64,000 bases of DNA from Paracoccus sanguinis (GCF_900106665.1 NZ_FNNA01000004.1:124001-188000), one strand, 5' to 3'; shown: positions 44,881 to 54,299, counted from the first letter of the stretch. Program-made: numbers and translations. Notes: generated by a model not told the origin, from the sequence alone.

Positions 44881-45594
44881 ATGCCCGACACAAGCGGCAC
44901 GCGGAAGGTCTGCCTGATCACGGGCGGCGGGCGTGGGATGGGCGCGGCCGTTGCGCGCGAGATGCAGGCCCGCGGCTACAGGCTGGCGCTGATGTCCCCG
45001 TCGGAAAGCTGCGAAGAGCTGGCCGCCGAACTGGGCGGGGTGGCCCGCCGGGGTGTCGCGCAAAGCGATGAGGACATCCGGGGCGTCTTCGACCTGGCGA
45101 TGTCCAGCTACGGCCGCGTCGATGCCGTGTTGAACCACACCGGCCACCCTCCCAAGGGCGATCTGCTCGAGATCGCGGATGAGGACTGGGATCTGGCCCA
45201 TGAGATGATCGTGAAGCCTGTCATCCGCATGGCCCGGCTGGTCACCCCGGTGATGGAGGCGCAGGGCGGCGGCTCGATCGTCAACATCACCACCTATGAG
45301 GCCTTCGAGCCGTCGCTGTGGTTTCCTGCCTCCTGCGTTTACCGGACCGGGGTCTCCTCGTTCACCAAGCTCTATTCGGACCGCTACGGGCCGAAGAACA
45401 TCCGCATGAACTGCCTGCTTCCCGGCTTTACCGACAGCCTGGACGTGGGTCGGTTCGCCGAACTCACCGCGCTCAAGCGCATCGGACGCGTCGAAGAGCA
45501 GGCCAAGGCCGCAGCGTTCCTGCTGAGCGACGACTCCAGCTACATCACGGGCCAGAGCCTGCGCGTCGACGGCGGCCTGACCCGCGCCATCTGA
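44881..45594 (+). CDS. Atypical SDR protein lacking the active-site lysine
   Basis: 237 residues. The Rossmann glycine motif TGGGRGMGAAVAREM is present. The NNAG element reads NHTG, and the Y-x3-K catalytic pair is broken: the segment reads VYRTGVSSFTKLYSDRYG, with valine at the lysine position. A C-terminal LRVDGGLTRAI fits classical SDRs. It may be non-catalytic or use a shifted mechanism. It sits between the FAD dehydrogenase and the aldehyde dehydrogenase, 12 bp from each. Confidence 0.7.
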   Translation: MPDTSGTRKVCLITGGGRGMGAAVAREMQARGYRLALMSPSESCEELAAELGGVARRGVAQSDEDIRGVFDLAMSSYGRVDAVLNHTGHPPKGDLLEIADEDWDLAHEMIVKPVIRMARLVTPVMEAQGGGSIVNITTYEAFEPSLWFPASCVYRTGVSSFTKLYSDRYGPKNIRMNCLLPGFTDSLDVGRFAELTALKRIGRVEEQAKAAAFLLSDDSSYITGQSLRVDGGLTRAI

Positions 45595-45605
45595 AGGGGG
45601 AGCCC

Positions 45606-47078
45606 ATGAAAAACCAGCTGTTCATCGACGGAGAGTATTGCGCCGCAGCCTCGGGACAGGTGTTCGATGTTGTCGATCCCTCGAACCGTCAGGTCTTCGC
45701 CCAGGTCGCCCGCGGCGGCCCCGACGACGTCGACCGCGCCGTCAAGGCCGCGCGCCGGGCGTTCGACGAAGGCCCCTGGCCGCGCCTGTCGGGGGCAGAG
45801 CGCGCCGCTGTCCTGCACCGCATGGGCGACGCCATCGCCGCGCGCCGCGACGAGCTCGCCCGGCTCGAGGTTCAGGACAACGGCAAGCCCCTGCCCGAGG
45901 CGCTCTGGGACATCGACGACACCGCCGGCGTGTTCCATTTCTACGCCGACCTCGCCGCGCGGCTGGACAACTCGGCCGAGCAGGGGATCCCGCTGGCGAT
46001 GGACGGCTTCACCTCGAAGGCCGTGAAGGAGCCCGTCGGCGTCGCGGGCGCCATCATCCCCTGGAACTTCCCGATGCTGATGGCCTCGTGGAAGGTGGCC
46101 CCGGCTCTGGCTGCAGGCTGCACGGTGGTGCTGAAGCCTTCGGAGGCGACCCCGATGACCGCCCTTGAACTGGGCGGGATCGCCAAGGCTGCCGGCCTGC
46201 CGCCGGGCGCGTTGAACATCGTTACCGGCTTCGGCCCCGAGGCGGGCCAGCCCCTGACCGAGCATCCGGGCGTCGACAAGCTGGCCTTCACCGGCTCTGT
46301 CCCCACGGGGTCGCGGATCATGGCCGCGGCCGCGCGCGACATCAAGGCCGTCAGCCTCGAGCTGGGCGGCAAGTCGCCCCTGGTGGTCTTCGCCGATACC
46401 CCCATCGACGAGGCGGTCGAATGGATCATGTTCGGCATCTACTGGAACCAGGGAGAGGTCTGCTCGGCCACCTCGCGCGTGCTGGTCGAAGAGCCGCTCT
46501 ACGAGCCGCTGATGGCGCGGCTGGCCGAAGAGGCGGGCCGGATCCGGATCGGCCACGGGCTCGAGGACGGCGTCCTGCTCGGCCCCCTGGTGAATGAGGC
46601 CCAGCACGAGAAGGTCCTGTCCGCCATCGAGCGCGGCAAGACGGAAGGCCGGCTGGTGACCGGCGGGGGCGTGCCGAAAGGGCTCGAGGGCGGCTTTTAT
46701 GTCGAGCCCACGATCTTCGCCGACATGGCCGAGGACGCCTGGATCTGGCGTGAGGAGATCTTCGGGCCGGTCCTCTGCGTCAAGTCCTTCAGGACCGAGG
46801 ACGAGGCGATCCGGATGGCCAACGATTCCCGCTTCGGGCTTGCTGCGGCGGTCATGTCCGCCGATCTCGACCGTGCCGAGCGCGTGGCCCGCGCCTTCCG
46901 CGCCGGGATCGTCTGGATCAACTGCAGCCAGCCCACGTTCACCGAGGCGCCCTGGGGCGGCTACAAGCAATCGGGCATCGGCCGGGAACTCGGCGAGTGG
47001 GGCCTGAACAACTACCTCGAGACCAAGCAGATCACGGCCTTCGACCGCTCGAAGCCCTGGGGATGGTATCTGAAATGA
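45606..47078 (+). CDS. NAD(P)-dependent aldehyde dehydrogenase (probable alpha-ketoglutarate semialdehyde dehydrogenase)
   Basis: 490 residues from ATG at 45606. Class-3-like ALDH signatures: GAIIPWNFPMLMASWKVAPA, the general-base ELGGKSP, the nucleophile in NQGEVCSATSR, and FGPVLCVKSF with the late GGYKQSGIGRELG. In this operon it would oxidise the HypD product to alpha-ketoglutarate; sequence alone would also suit betaine aldehyde dehydrogenase. Stop overlaps the next start. Confidence 0.85.
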   Translation: MKNQLFIDGEYCAAASGQVFDVVDPSNRQVFAQVARGGPDDVDRAVKAARRAFDEGPWPRLSGAERAAVLHRMGDAIAARRDELARLEVQDNGKPLPEALWDIDDTAGVFHFYADLAARLDNSAEQGIPLAMDGFTSKAVKEPVGVAGAIIPWNFPMLMASWKVAPALAAGCTVVLKPSEATPMTALELGGIAKAAGLPPGALNIVTGFGPEAGQPLTEHPGVDKLAFTGSVPTGSRIMAAAARDIKAVSLELGGKSPLVVFADTPIDEAVEWIMFGIYWNQGEVCSATSRVLVEEPLYEPLMARLAEEAGRIRIGHGLEDGVLLGPLVNEAQHEKVLSAIERGKTEGRLVTGGGVPKGLEGGFYVEPTIFADMAEDAWIWREEIFGPVLCVKSFRTEDEAIRMANDSRFGLAAAVMSADLDRAERVARAFRAGIVWINCSQPTFTEAPWGGYKQSGIGRELGEWGLNNYLETKQITAFDRSKPWGWYLK

Positions 47079-48106
47079 GGTTCGAGCGGTCCCTCGACAT
47101 GCTGCTGGTCCATTGCCAGGGTGAAAGCGGCAATGTCCTGATCGGCGGCGCGCCCGAGATTCCCGGCGCCACGATCCTCGACAAGATGAACCATCTCAAC
47201 GACGTGGACGACAGCCTGCGGCTGTTCCTCACTCGCGAGCCGCGGGCGCAGGTCGTCCATACGACGAACCTGCTGCTGCCGCCCTGCAGGCCCGATGCGG
47301 ATGCGGCCTTCATCGTCCTGCAGCCCGACCGGGCGCATCCGATGTCCGGCTCGAACTGCATCTGCGTCGTCACCGCTCTGTTGGAAACCGGCCGCGTTCC
47401 CATGGTCGAGCCTGAGACACTGGTGCGGCTGGACACCGCAGCCGGGTTGATCGTGGCCCGGGCGCGCTGCGCGAATGGGCGTTGCCTGTCGGTCAGCCTC
47501 GACAACGTGCCGGCCTTCGTTCAGCAGCTCGACGCCGCGATCGACACGCCGAAATGGGGCCGCATCCAGGCCGACATCGCCTTCGGCGGCGTCTTCTATG
47601 CCCAGGTGGACGTGGACCAGATCGGCCTGCGGATCGTCCCCGAGGCGGCGCGCGCCCTGGCCGAGGCGGGAACCGAGATCAAGTCGCTGCTGGCAGGCCA
47701 GGTCGAGGTGAGCCACCCCGATATCCCCGGCCTCGACGAGGTCGCCTATGTGATGTTCCGCGACTATCGTCCCGATGGCTCGGTCACGACCTGCACCACG
47801 CTGAAGCCGGGTCGCGTGGACCGGTCGCCCTGCGGCACGGGATCCTCGGCCAATCTCGCGGTCCTGCACGCCCGCGGGCAGGTGAAGACGGGCGACACGC
47901 GCATCTCTCACAGCATCATCGGCGGCAGTTTCACCGCCGAGATGCTTGGCGAGACGAGCGTGGGCGGGCGCCCCGCGGTCCTGCCGCGGATCACCGGGCA
48001 GGGCTATGTGTTCGGCCGGCAGGAACTGCGGCTCGATCCCGCCGACCCCTTCACGCACGGGTTTGCCCTGTCCGACACCTGGGGTCCGCAGGTGGGTGAA
48101 CTGTGA
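47075..48106 (+). CDS. Proline racemase-family enzyme of Ser/Cys type (4-hydroxyproline epimerase / 3-hydroxyproline dehydratase)
   Basis: 343 residues; ATG at 47075 overlaps the aldehyde dehydrogenase stop. The first active-site motif, normally M-C-G-H, reads HPMSGSNCICV, with Ser91 instead of Cys; the second, DRSPCGTGSSANLAVL, keeps Cys253. Within this family Cys/Cys members are racemases or epimerases, Cys/Thr members are trans-3-hydroxyproline dehydratases, and Ser/Cys members have been reported with both 4-hydroxyproline epimerase and dehydratase activity. It would feed 4-hydroxy-D-proline to the FAD dehydrogenase. Confidence 0.75.
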   Translation: MRFERSLDMLLVHCQGESGNVLIGGAPEIPGATILDKMNHLNDVDDSLRLFLTREPRAQVVHTTNLLLPPCRPDADAAFIVLQPDRAHPMSGSNCICVVTALLETGRVPMVEPETLVRLDTAAGLIVARARCANGRCLSVSLDNVPAFVQQLDAAIDTPKWGRIQADIAFGGVFYAQVDVDQIGLRIVPEAARALAEAGTEIKSLLAGQVEVSHPDIPGLDEVAYVMFRDYRPDGSVTTCTTLKPGRVDRSPCGTGSSANLAVLHARGQVKTGDTRISHSIIGGSFTAEMLGETSVGGRPAVLPRITGQGYVFGRQELRLDPADPFTHGFALSDTWGPQVGEL

Positions 48107-48855
48107 CGCTGTCGAAGCAGTCCATCCTGGTGACCGGCGCGACGGGGGCCATCGGGCAGGCGATCTGCCGGGCGCTCGTCGCCGAGGGGGCGCGCGTCGT
48201 CATCCATGCCGGGCGCAACCGCGCCGGGGCCGAGACGCTTCTGGCCGAGCTGGGGGGGCGAGGGTGGTGCGTGTCGGCCGACCTGTCCGACCCCGCCGCG
48301 CCCGAGGCCCTGTGGTCGCAGTCGATTGCGCTGGCCGGACGGCTGACCGGCTTGGTGAACAATGCGGGCATCCGCTCCGAGGTCAGGATCGACGCGCCCA
48401 TGGCCGAGTGGCAAGCGGTCTGGGCGCGAGAGGTGCGCGTCAACTTCCTCTCGGCGGTCGACCTGTCGAAACTGGCGATCGGGCATTTCCGGGCCCATGG
48501 CGGCGGGCGCATCGTCAACATGACGAGCCGCGCGGGCCAGCGCGGCTATGCCTCGGACGCGATGGCCTATGGCGCGTCGAAGGCCGCCCTCATCAACCTG
48601 ACCAAATCCATCGCGCAGAGCCACGGGCACGAGGGGGTGACTGCGGTCGCCCTCGCCCCGGGCTGGGTGCGCACCGAGATGGCCGAGGCCTTCATCGCCC
48701 GGCAGGGCGAGGCCGCGGCCATGGCCGGCATCCCCATCGGTGCGATGGCGGCGCCTGACGAAATCGGCGAGATCGTCGCCTTCGCCTTTCGCTCTTCGCA
48801 AGCCTCGCTGAACGGCGCGGTGCTGGATGTGAACGGCGGCAGTTATCTGAGGTAG
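48103..48855 (+). CDS. Classical SDR (FabG-like)
   Basis: 250 residues; GTG at 48103 overlaps the preceding stop. Canonical motifs: TGATGAIGQAICRAL, NNAG, MTSRAGQRG (Ser) and YGASKAALINL (Tyr/Lys), and a final LDVNGGSYLR. Substrate unknown; co-transcription with the epimerase-like gene suggests a hydroxy/keto side step in amino-acid degradation. Confidence 0.85.
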   Translation: MTLSKQSILVTGATGAIGQAICRALVAEGARVVIHAGRNRAGAETLLAELGGRGWCVSADLSDPAAPEALWSQSIALAGRLTGLVNNAGIRSEVRIDAPMAEWQAVWAREVRVNFLSAVDLSKLAIGHFRAHGGGRIVNMTSRAGQRGYASDAMAYGASKAALINLTKSIAQSHGHEGVTAVALAPGWVRTEMAEAFIARQGEAAAMAGIPIGAMAAPDEIGEIVAFAFRSSQASLNGAVLDVNGGSYLR

Positions 48856-48859
48856 GGTC

Positions 48860-49612
48860 ATGCGTTTCCGGGACAGGATCGTGGTCGTCACCGGGGCCGC
48901 CGGCGGCATCGGCTCGGCCATCGCGCAGCGCTTCGCGTCGGAAGGCGCGCGGGTCGTGCTGACCGACAGGGACGCCCAGGGCGTCGAGGCCGCCGCCGGC
49001 GCGATCCGCGCCGCAGGCGGGACGGCGCGCGGGCTTGCGGGCGACATCGCCACGGCCGAGGGCTGTCGTGCCGTCATCGCCGACGTGATCGCAACGGACG
49101 GCACGCCGGACGTGCTGTGCAACAACGCAGGGATCAACCGGCGCGGCAATCTTCTGTCGCTCACGCCCGAGGACTGGCGACTGAGCTTTGCCGTCAACCT
49201 CGACGCCATGTTCCACCTGTGCCAGGCGGTCCTGCCCGCGATGATCGAGAACGGCGGCAGCGCGATCGTGAACACCGCGTCGCAATGGGGGCTGCACCCG
49301 GCCCCAAACCACATCGCCTATAACGTGACGAAGGCCGCGGTCGCGAGCTTCACGCAGAACCTCGCCCGCGATTACGCCCCGCAGAAGATCCGCGTGAACG
49401 CCGTCTGCCCGGGCGAGATCCACACGCCGATGCTCGAGGCGGGGGTCACGCGCGCGGGCCGGACCATCGCCGATCTGGATCGACTGGTTCCCTTCGGCCG
49501 GATCGGCCGCCCCGACGAGGTCGCCGCCTTGGTAGCCTTCCTCGCCTCGGATGAGGCCGCCTTCATGTGCGGGTCGCTGGTCGAGATCACCGGGGCACAG
49601 CCGGTGGCGTGA
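48860..49612 (+). CDS. Classical SDR (FabG-like), last gene of the operon
   Basis: 250 residues; starts 4 bp after the preceding stop. TGAAGGIGSAIAQRF, NNAGINRRG, NTASQWG (Ser) and YNVTKAAVASF (Tyr/Lys). The C-terminal region FLASDEAAFMCGSLVEITG is normal. Paralogous with the two other SDRs of the operon. A 107-bp gap without a gene separates it from the convergent XRE-cupin regulator. Confidence 0.85.
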   Translation: MRFRDRIVVVTGAAGGIGSAIAQRFASEGARVVLTDRDAQGVEAAAGAIRAAGGTARGLAGDIATAEGCRAVIADVIATDGTPDVLCNNAGINRRGNLLSLTPEDWRLSFAVNLDAMFHLCQAVLPAMIENGGSAIVNTASQWGLHPAPNHIAYNVTKAAVASFTQNLARDYAPQKIRVNAVCPGEIHTPMLEAGVTRAGRTIADLDRLVPFGRIGRPDEVAALVAFLASDEAAFMCGSLVEITGAQPVA

Positions 49613-49719
49613 CGCCCGGCCAGACGACCGAGGCGATCGACCCCCGTTTCGCGTGACGTCCGATCAACCCGCCGGCGTCACCGGCACCGGCTGCGAGCTG
49701 CGGCCCCCTGTCGGCAGGA

Positions 49720-50322
49720 TCAGAAGGTCGGCGGGGTGCAGGCGCTGACGACCTCGCAGGGCTCGGCGCCGACGCAGCGGAAGCGGTGGGGGCGTCGGCT
49801 TTCGAAGCAATAGGCGTCGCCCGGCTGCAGGATGCGGCGCTCATCGTCGACCGTCACCTCCAGCCGCCCCGAGATGACGACGCCGCCTTCCTCACCCTCG
49901 TGCACCAGCGGGACTTTCCCGGTGTCGGCGCCCGGCTGATAGCATTCCTTCAATATCTGCAGGTTGCGCCCGAACATGTCCGTGCCGACCTGCCTGTAGG
50001 AGATCGCGCCCTTGCCGATCTCCGTCAGTTCCTCGGCCTGGTAGAAGGCCTTGCGCGGCCGATCCGGCTCGAAGGCGAAGAATTCGGCGAGCCCGATGGG
50101 AAATCCGTCCAGGATGCGCTTGAGCGCTCCGACAGATGGGTTGGTGCCGTTCGACTCGATCAGCGAGATCGTGGAGTTCGTGACACCCGCGCGCTTCGCC
50201 AACTCGCGCTGCGAAAGACCGTGTCGCATCCTGAGGTACCGCAGCCGCCCACCGATATCGACCTGATTCGAGATGGGTGTTCCCCCTGTTGCAGATACCG
50301 CAAACCCTGTTCTTGGGATCAT
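49720..50322 (-). CDS. XRE-family regulator with C-terminal cupin (PuuR-like)
   Basis: 200 residues from ATG at 50322; a TTG at 50331 is in frame. HTH_3 at residues 25-75 (LSQRELAKRAGVTNSTISLIES) and a cupin at about 130-195 (HEGEEGGVVISGRLEVTVDD, GDAYCFESRRPHRF). This layout is shared with PuuR and related repressors of amine and amino-acid catabolism. It is divergent from the omega-aminotransferase, 90 bp apart, and should regulate it. Confidence 0.85.
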   Translation of the reverse strand: MIPRTGFAVSATGGTPISNQVDIGGRLRYLRMRHGLSQRELAKRAGVTNSTISLIESNGTNPSVGALKRILDGFPIGLAEFFAFEPDRPRKAFYQAEELTEIGKGAISYRQVGTDMFGRNLQILKECYQPGADTGKVPLVHEGEEGGVVISGRLEVTVDDERRILQPGDAYCFESRRPHRFRCVGAEPCEVVSACTPPTF

Positions 50323-50361
50323 TGTTTTCAATGGCTTGCTGTCAACCAGAAAAGGACTTGT

Positions 50362-50375
50362 TCGAAAATCTTCGA
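50362..50375. promoter_or_regulatory. TCGAA-N4-TTCGA palindrome, candidate operator
   Basis: TCGAAAATCTTCGA lies between the divergent regulator and aminotransferase starts, 37 bp before the aminotransferase ATG. Symmetric half-sites suit a dimeric XRE protein. Confidence 0.45.
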
Positions 50376-50411
50376 CATGGCTCCTGACCCCTGCCAGTGA
50401 GGGAGACCGCC

Positions 50412-51746
50412 ATGAACATCGCCGCCCTGCCGAACCGCCAGAAGCTCGACAGCTACTGGATGCCCTTCACCGCCAACCGCCAGTTCAAGTCGGCGCCGCG
50501 GCTGCTCGTCGCGGCCGAGGGCATTCACTACACGTCCGCCGACGGGCACCAGGTGCTCGATGGCACGGCCGGCCTCTGGTGCTGCAACGCCGGCCACGGA
50601 CGCAGCCAGATCACCGAGGCCGTGAGCCGGCAGCTCGCCACGCTCGACTATGCGCCTTCGTTCAACATGGGCCACCCCATCGCCTTCGACTTCGCCGAAC
50701 GGCTCGCCGCGATCGCGCCGGGGCCCGAGGGCGGAAAGCTCGACCGGGTCTTCTTCACCGGCTCGGGATCGGAATCCGTGGACACCGCGCTGAAGATCGC
50801 CATCGCCTACCAGCGCGCCATCGGTCAGGGCACCCGCACCCGCGTGATCGGCCGCGAGCGCGGCTATCACGGCGTGGGCTTCGGCGGCATCTCGGTTGGC
50901 GGGCTGGTCAACAACCGCCGCGTCTTCCCGCAGATCCCCGCCGACCACCTGCGCCACACCCATGACCTTGCCCGCAACGCCTTCGTCAAGGGCCAGCCCG
51001 AGCATGGCGCCGAGCTGGCCGAAGACCTCGAGCGTCTGGTCCAGCTGCACGGCGCCGAAACCATCGCCGCCTGCATCGTGGAACCCGTCGCGGGCTCGAC
51101 CGGCGTCCTCGTGCCGCCCAAAGGCTATCTCGAGCGCCTGCGCGACATTGCGACGAAGCACGGCATCCTGCTGATCTTCGACGAGGTCATCACCGGCTTC
51201 GGCCGCCTGGGCGCGCGCTTCGCCAGCGACTTCTTCGGCGTCACCCCCGATCTCGTCACAACCGCAAAGGGCCTGACCAACGGCGTCATCCCCATGGGTG
51301 CGGTCTTCGCCTCGCGCGCCGTCCATGACGCACTGATGACCGGGCCCTCGAATGCCATCGAGCTTTTCCACGGCTACACGTATTCCGGCCACCCGGTCGC
51401 CTGCGCCGCGGGCCTCGCCACGCTCGACATCTACGAGGGCGAGGGGCTCTTCACCCGTGCGGCCGGATTGCAGGCGAAGTGGGATCGGGCGATCCATTCG
51501 CTGAAGGGCGCAAGGAACGTCGTGGATATCCGCACCATCGGCCTGATTGCCGGCATCGAGCTTGAGCCGCGCACCGGGGCGGCGGGGGCGCGTGCCTATG
51601 ACGTCTTCGTGGACTGTTTGGCCAAGGGCCTGCTGATCCGCGTGACCGGCGATATCATCGCCCTGTCACCGCCTCTGATCGTCGAGGACGAGCAGATCGA
51701 CGAGATGGTCAGCATTCTCGGTGACGCCCTCGCGCGCGCCGCCTGA
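50412..51746 (+). CDS. Omega-amino acid--pyruvate aminotransferase (beta-alanine type)
   Basis: 444 residues from ATG at 50412. Class III PLP transaminase: start DSYWMPFTANRQFK (typical of beta-alanine/omega-amino acid transaminases), FFTGSGSESVDTALK, RGYHGVGFGGISVGG, the PLP aspartate in LIFDEVITGFGRLG and the PLP lysine in TTAKGLTNGVIPMGA. It transfers the terminal amino group of beta-alanine or similar amines to pyruvate. Close to the family's usual 440-450 residues. Confidence 0.85.
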   Translation: MNIAALPNRQKLDSYWMPFTANRQFKSAPRLLVAAEGIHYTSADGHQVLDGTAGLWCCNAGHGRSQITEAVSRQLATLDYAPSFNMGHPIAFDFAERLAAIAPGPEGGKLDRVFFTGSGSESVDTALKIAIAYQRAIGQGTRTRVIGRERGYHGVGFGGISVGGLVNNRRVFPQIPADHLRHTHDLARNAFVKGQPEHGAELAEDLERLVQLHGAETIAACIVEPVAGSTGVLVPPKGYLERLRDIATKHGILLIFDEVITGFGRLGARFASDFFGVTPDLVTTAKGLTNGVIPMGAVFASRAVHDALMTGPSNAIELFHGYTYSGHPVACAAGLATLDIYEGEGLFTRAAGLQAKWDRAIHSLKGARNVVDIRTIGLIAGIELEPRTGAAGARAYDVFVDCLAKGLLIRVTGDIIALSPPLIVEDEQIDEMVSILGDALARAA

Positions 51747-51766
51747 GCCGAGAGACCGAGGCGGAA

Positions 51767-51796
51767 GGTTGCGGTCCCCACGGGACGACCGCAACC
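51767..51796 (+). terminator. Terminator hairpin after the aminotransferase
   Basis: GGTTGCGGTC (51767-51776) and GACCGCAACC (51787-51796) form a perfect 10-bp stem; the loop CCCACGGGAC can pair further. It begins 20 bases after the stop. No T-run. Confidence 0.55.
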
Positions 51797-51971
51797 AACC
51801 TGCCAGTTCGAGACGGGGATCGACCAGCGGGTTGCGACCGCCAACCTCACACCGATCAGCCCACTCAGTCGGCGCCCCGGTGACCCCCGGCCCTGCCGCC
51901 AGCGGAAGTGCTGGCGAGCAGGCAGCTCCCGCAACATCCGCCCCAGGCCCTAAGCCGGGGGCACTCCAGAC

Positions 51972-54299
51972 CTAACCCGCCCGCACCTCGACCAGAGGCC
52001 TGCCGTTCTGCGCGTGCCGCACCGCCAGCTTGCGGGCCATCCGCCCCGAGGCCAGCGTGCGGCCGGCCGGCGGGGTGTAGTCGCGCGTGGCGAGCTCAGG
52101 GAACAGCGCCAGGATCTCGGCCCGGGCGGCCGGGCCGACCGACTTCAGCGCCTCTGGCCCGGTGTAGAGGCTCTCGGTCGCCGCCCCGTTCGAGAGTACC
52201 ACCTCGTGGCGGTCAAACAGGATGTGGACGTATTCGACCGCCGCCAGATCCTCGGCGATGTCGATGCCGGCCAGCTGGCAGAGCTGTCTTGCCGCCACCA
52301 GCACCTCGTCGGTCCCGAACATCCGCTGCGCGATGCGCGAGCGGACCAGCACCCGGTGCTGCGGCGAGACGAGCAGATCGGCGCGCGGCGTCCCGGGCCC
52401 CAGCGCCCCGGCCCGGATGCGGATCGGCCGCAGCTTCTCGGCCGCCGCAAGCTCGGCCGCCGAGAGCCGCCGCGCGCCGACCCAGCGCACCGGCTGCAGC
52501 CCGTGGTCGAGCGTGCGGACCAGGTCGCCCTCGGCCAGCGTTTCGACCGCGCGGGGGCCGTCGGCCGTCTCGATCATCGTGCCGGCGGCAAAGCAGGGGA
52601 TGCCGAGGGCGTTGAGCTCTTGCCAGCTGTCGAGCTGGCTGGGAAGGACGCCGCGCAGCTGCACCGCCGTCCCGTCCGGGAAGGTCAGGACCGAGCCGAT
52701 GACCGTGCCGCCCGCGTCGCGCAGCGCCGTGATGGTCCCGGTCGCCCGCGCGCCAAGGAAATCGGCCACGTCCACGGGATTGCCGTCCCGGTCCACCATC
52801 GCGCTGACGTCGAGCTTGTCCTCGGAGGTGACGACGCCGGTGGGGCTGGTCACCGGGCCCGCGAACCCCGTCACCGTGTCGGTGCCGCCGTTGTTGCGGA
52901 TCACCAGCGTGTCGCTCGCGTTGTCGCCCGCGCCGAGGTCGATCTGGTCGTTGCCCCTGCCTGCATCGACCCGGTCAGCCCCGGCCCCGGCCAGGATCGT
53001 GTCCGCGCCCGCGCCGCCGACGATGCTGTCGTTGCCGGCCCCGGTGTCGACGTTGATGCCGCCCGCCGTCACCGCCGCGGCGTTGACCACGTCGTTGCCC
53101 ACCCCGGTGGTCACCCGCTCGATCTCGGAAAATCCGTAGCTCGCGCCGCCCCCGGCCAGCGTGCCGGCCTCGCTGCCGGTGTAGTTCACGGTGACGCCCG
53201 AGGTGATCGCCGTCGCGTCGATCCGGTCGACATCGGTCCCGCCCGCGGTCACGCCCTCGCCGCCGGTGATGGTGGCCGCGCCGGTGCCCGTCTGCACGGG
53301 ATCGAGGCGGAAGACGTCCGCATCGTTTCCACCGAGCGCCGTATCGCCGCGGCCGACGACGATCAGGTCGGCGCCGTCGCCACCCTCGAGCCGGTCGTTG
53401 TCGTCGCCGCCGTTGAGCGAATCCGCTTCGGTGCCGCCGTAAAGCTCGTCCCTCCCGGTCCCGCCGATGAGCGAGTCGTTCCCGCGGCCGCCGTAGAGCC
53501 TGTCGTCGCCCGCCCCGCCGTCGAGCGTGTCACTTCCGCCGTCGTCCCCGTCCCGACGATAGCCATAGATGACGTCATTGCCATCGCCTCCCAACACGGA
53601 ATCGTTACCCTCACCGGCATAGACGAGGTCGTTGCCCGCACCCGCGCGGATGACGTCGTCGTTGGGGGCCGCCCCCGGCAGCAGGGCGTCGTTGTTGTCC
53701 ACCCGGTCGCCTGACGGGTCTACGTAGCTTGCGTCAATGGTGTCACCACCCTCGGTGCCATCGACGTAGCCGTCCTTGAAGCTGAGCACCGAGCGGTTGG
53801 TGGTAAGTCCGTTGAATGGGCCGATGTCGTAGGTCGCGTTCGTCGGAATCTGCACGCTGATGATCGGATAGGCCGACAGCTGCGTCTCATTGCCGATCGG
53901 GTTGGTGGAGGGCGGCGGCGCGATGAAGACCCGACCGAGCGTGTCCTGAAAAAGCCGCAGTTGGGTCACGATGGTCCGGGTGCCGCCACCTTCAATCCGC
54001 TGAGTGACACTGGCCGTCACCCGCAGCCCGGTATCGAGCGCGGCCGTGTAGACGGTGTTATCGATCTGGTAGCTAATCCGATCAGTGCTGTTATTGTCGT
54101 GGTTGAACCCGATGAGGTCGTTATCGTTGACGTCGTTCAACGAGACGCGCGTGCTGCTGGCATACAAGGGGGCATCCGCCGAGCCAAAGGTCCGTCCGTT
54201 CAAGACCGTGGCGTAGTTTTCCGGGGTCCGGTTCGTTTCATTAGGATCCATGTCGGCGAGTGTGCCGAGGTTGATCATCGTGTACTGGCTGACGGCCAT
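51972..54299 (-). CDS. RTX calcium-binding protein with C-terminal Hint domain
   Basis: 775 residues from ATG at 54299. A unique N-terminal region (1-200) has no signal peptide. RTX nonapeptides of the GGxGxDxxx kind occupy about 215-330 and 400-460 (for example GAGNDLVYAGEGNDSVLGGD), for calcium-dependent folding outside the cell. A Hint (hedgehog/intein) domain starts at CFAAGTMIETADGPRAVETL and continues with LRTLDHG-type strands to SPQHRVL. RTX-Hint proteins are common in Rhodobacteraceae and are exported by type I systems; no hlyB/D pair is seen nearby. Function beyond a surface or secreted role is unknown. Confidence 0.8.
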   Translation of the reverse strand: MAVSQYTMINLGTLADMDPNETNRTPENYATVLNGRTFGSADAPLYASSTRVSLNDVNDNDLIGFNHDNNSTDRISYQIDNTVYTAALDTGLRVTASVTQRIEGGGTRTIVTQLRLFQDTLGRVFIAPPPSTNPIGNETQLSAYPIISVQIPTNATYDIGPFNGLTTNRSVLSFKDGYVDGTEGGDTIDASYVDPSGDRVDNNDALLPGAAPNDDVIRAGAGNDLVYAGEGNDSVLGGDGNDVIYGYRRDGDDGGSDTLDGGAGDDRLYGGRGNDSLIGGTGRDELYGGTEADSLNGGDDNDRLEGGDGADLIVVGRGDTALGGNDADVFRLDPVQTGTGAATITGGEGVTAGGTDVDRIDATAITSGVTVNYTGSEAGTLAGGGASYGFSEIERVTTGVGNDVVNAAAVTAGGINVDTGAGNDSIVGGAGADTILAGAGADRVDAGRGNDQIDLGAGDNASDTLVIRNNGGTDTVTGFAGPVTSPTGVVTSEDKLDVSAMVDRDGNPVDVADFLGARATGTITALRDAGGTVIGSVLTFPDGTAVQLRGVLPSQLDSWQELNALGIPCFAAGTMIETADGPRAVETLAEGDLVRTLDHGLQPVRWVGARRLSAAELAAAEKLRPIRIRAGALGPGTPRADLLVSPQHRVLVRSRIAQRMFGTDEVLVAARQLCQLAGIDIAEDLAAVEYVHILFDRHEVVLSNGAATESLYTGPEALKSVGPAARAEILALFPELATRDYTPPAGRTLASGRMARKLAVRHAQNGRPLVEVRAG

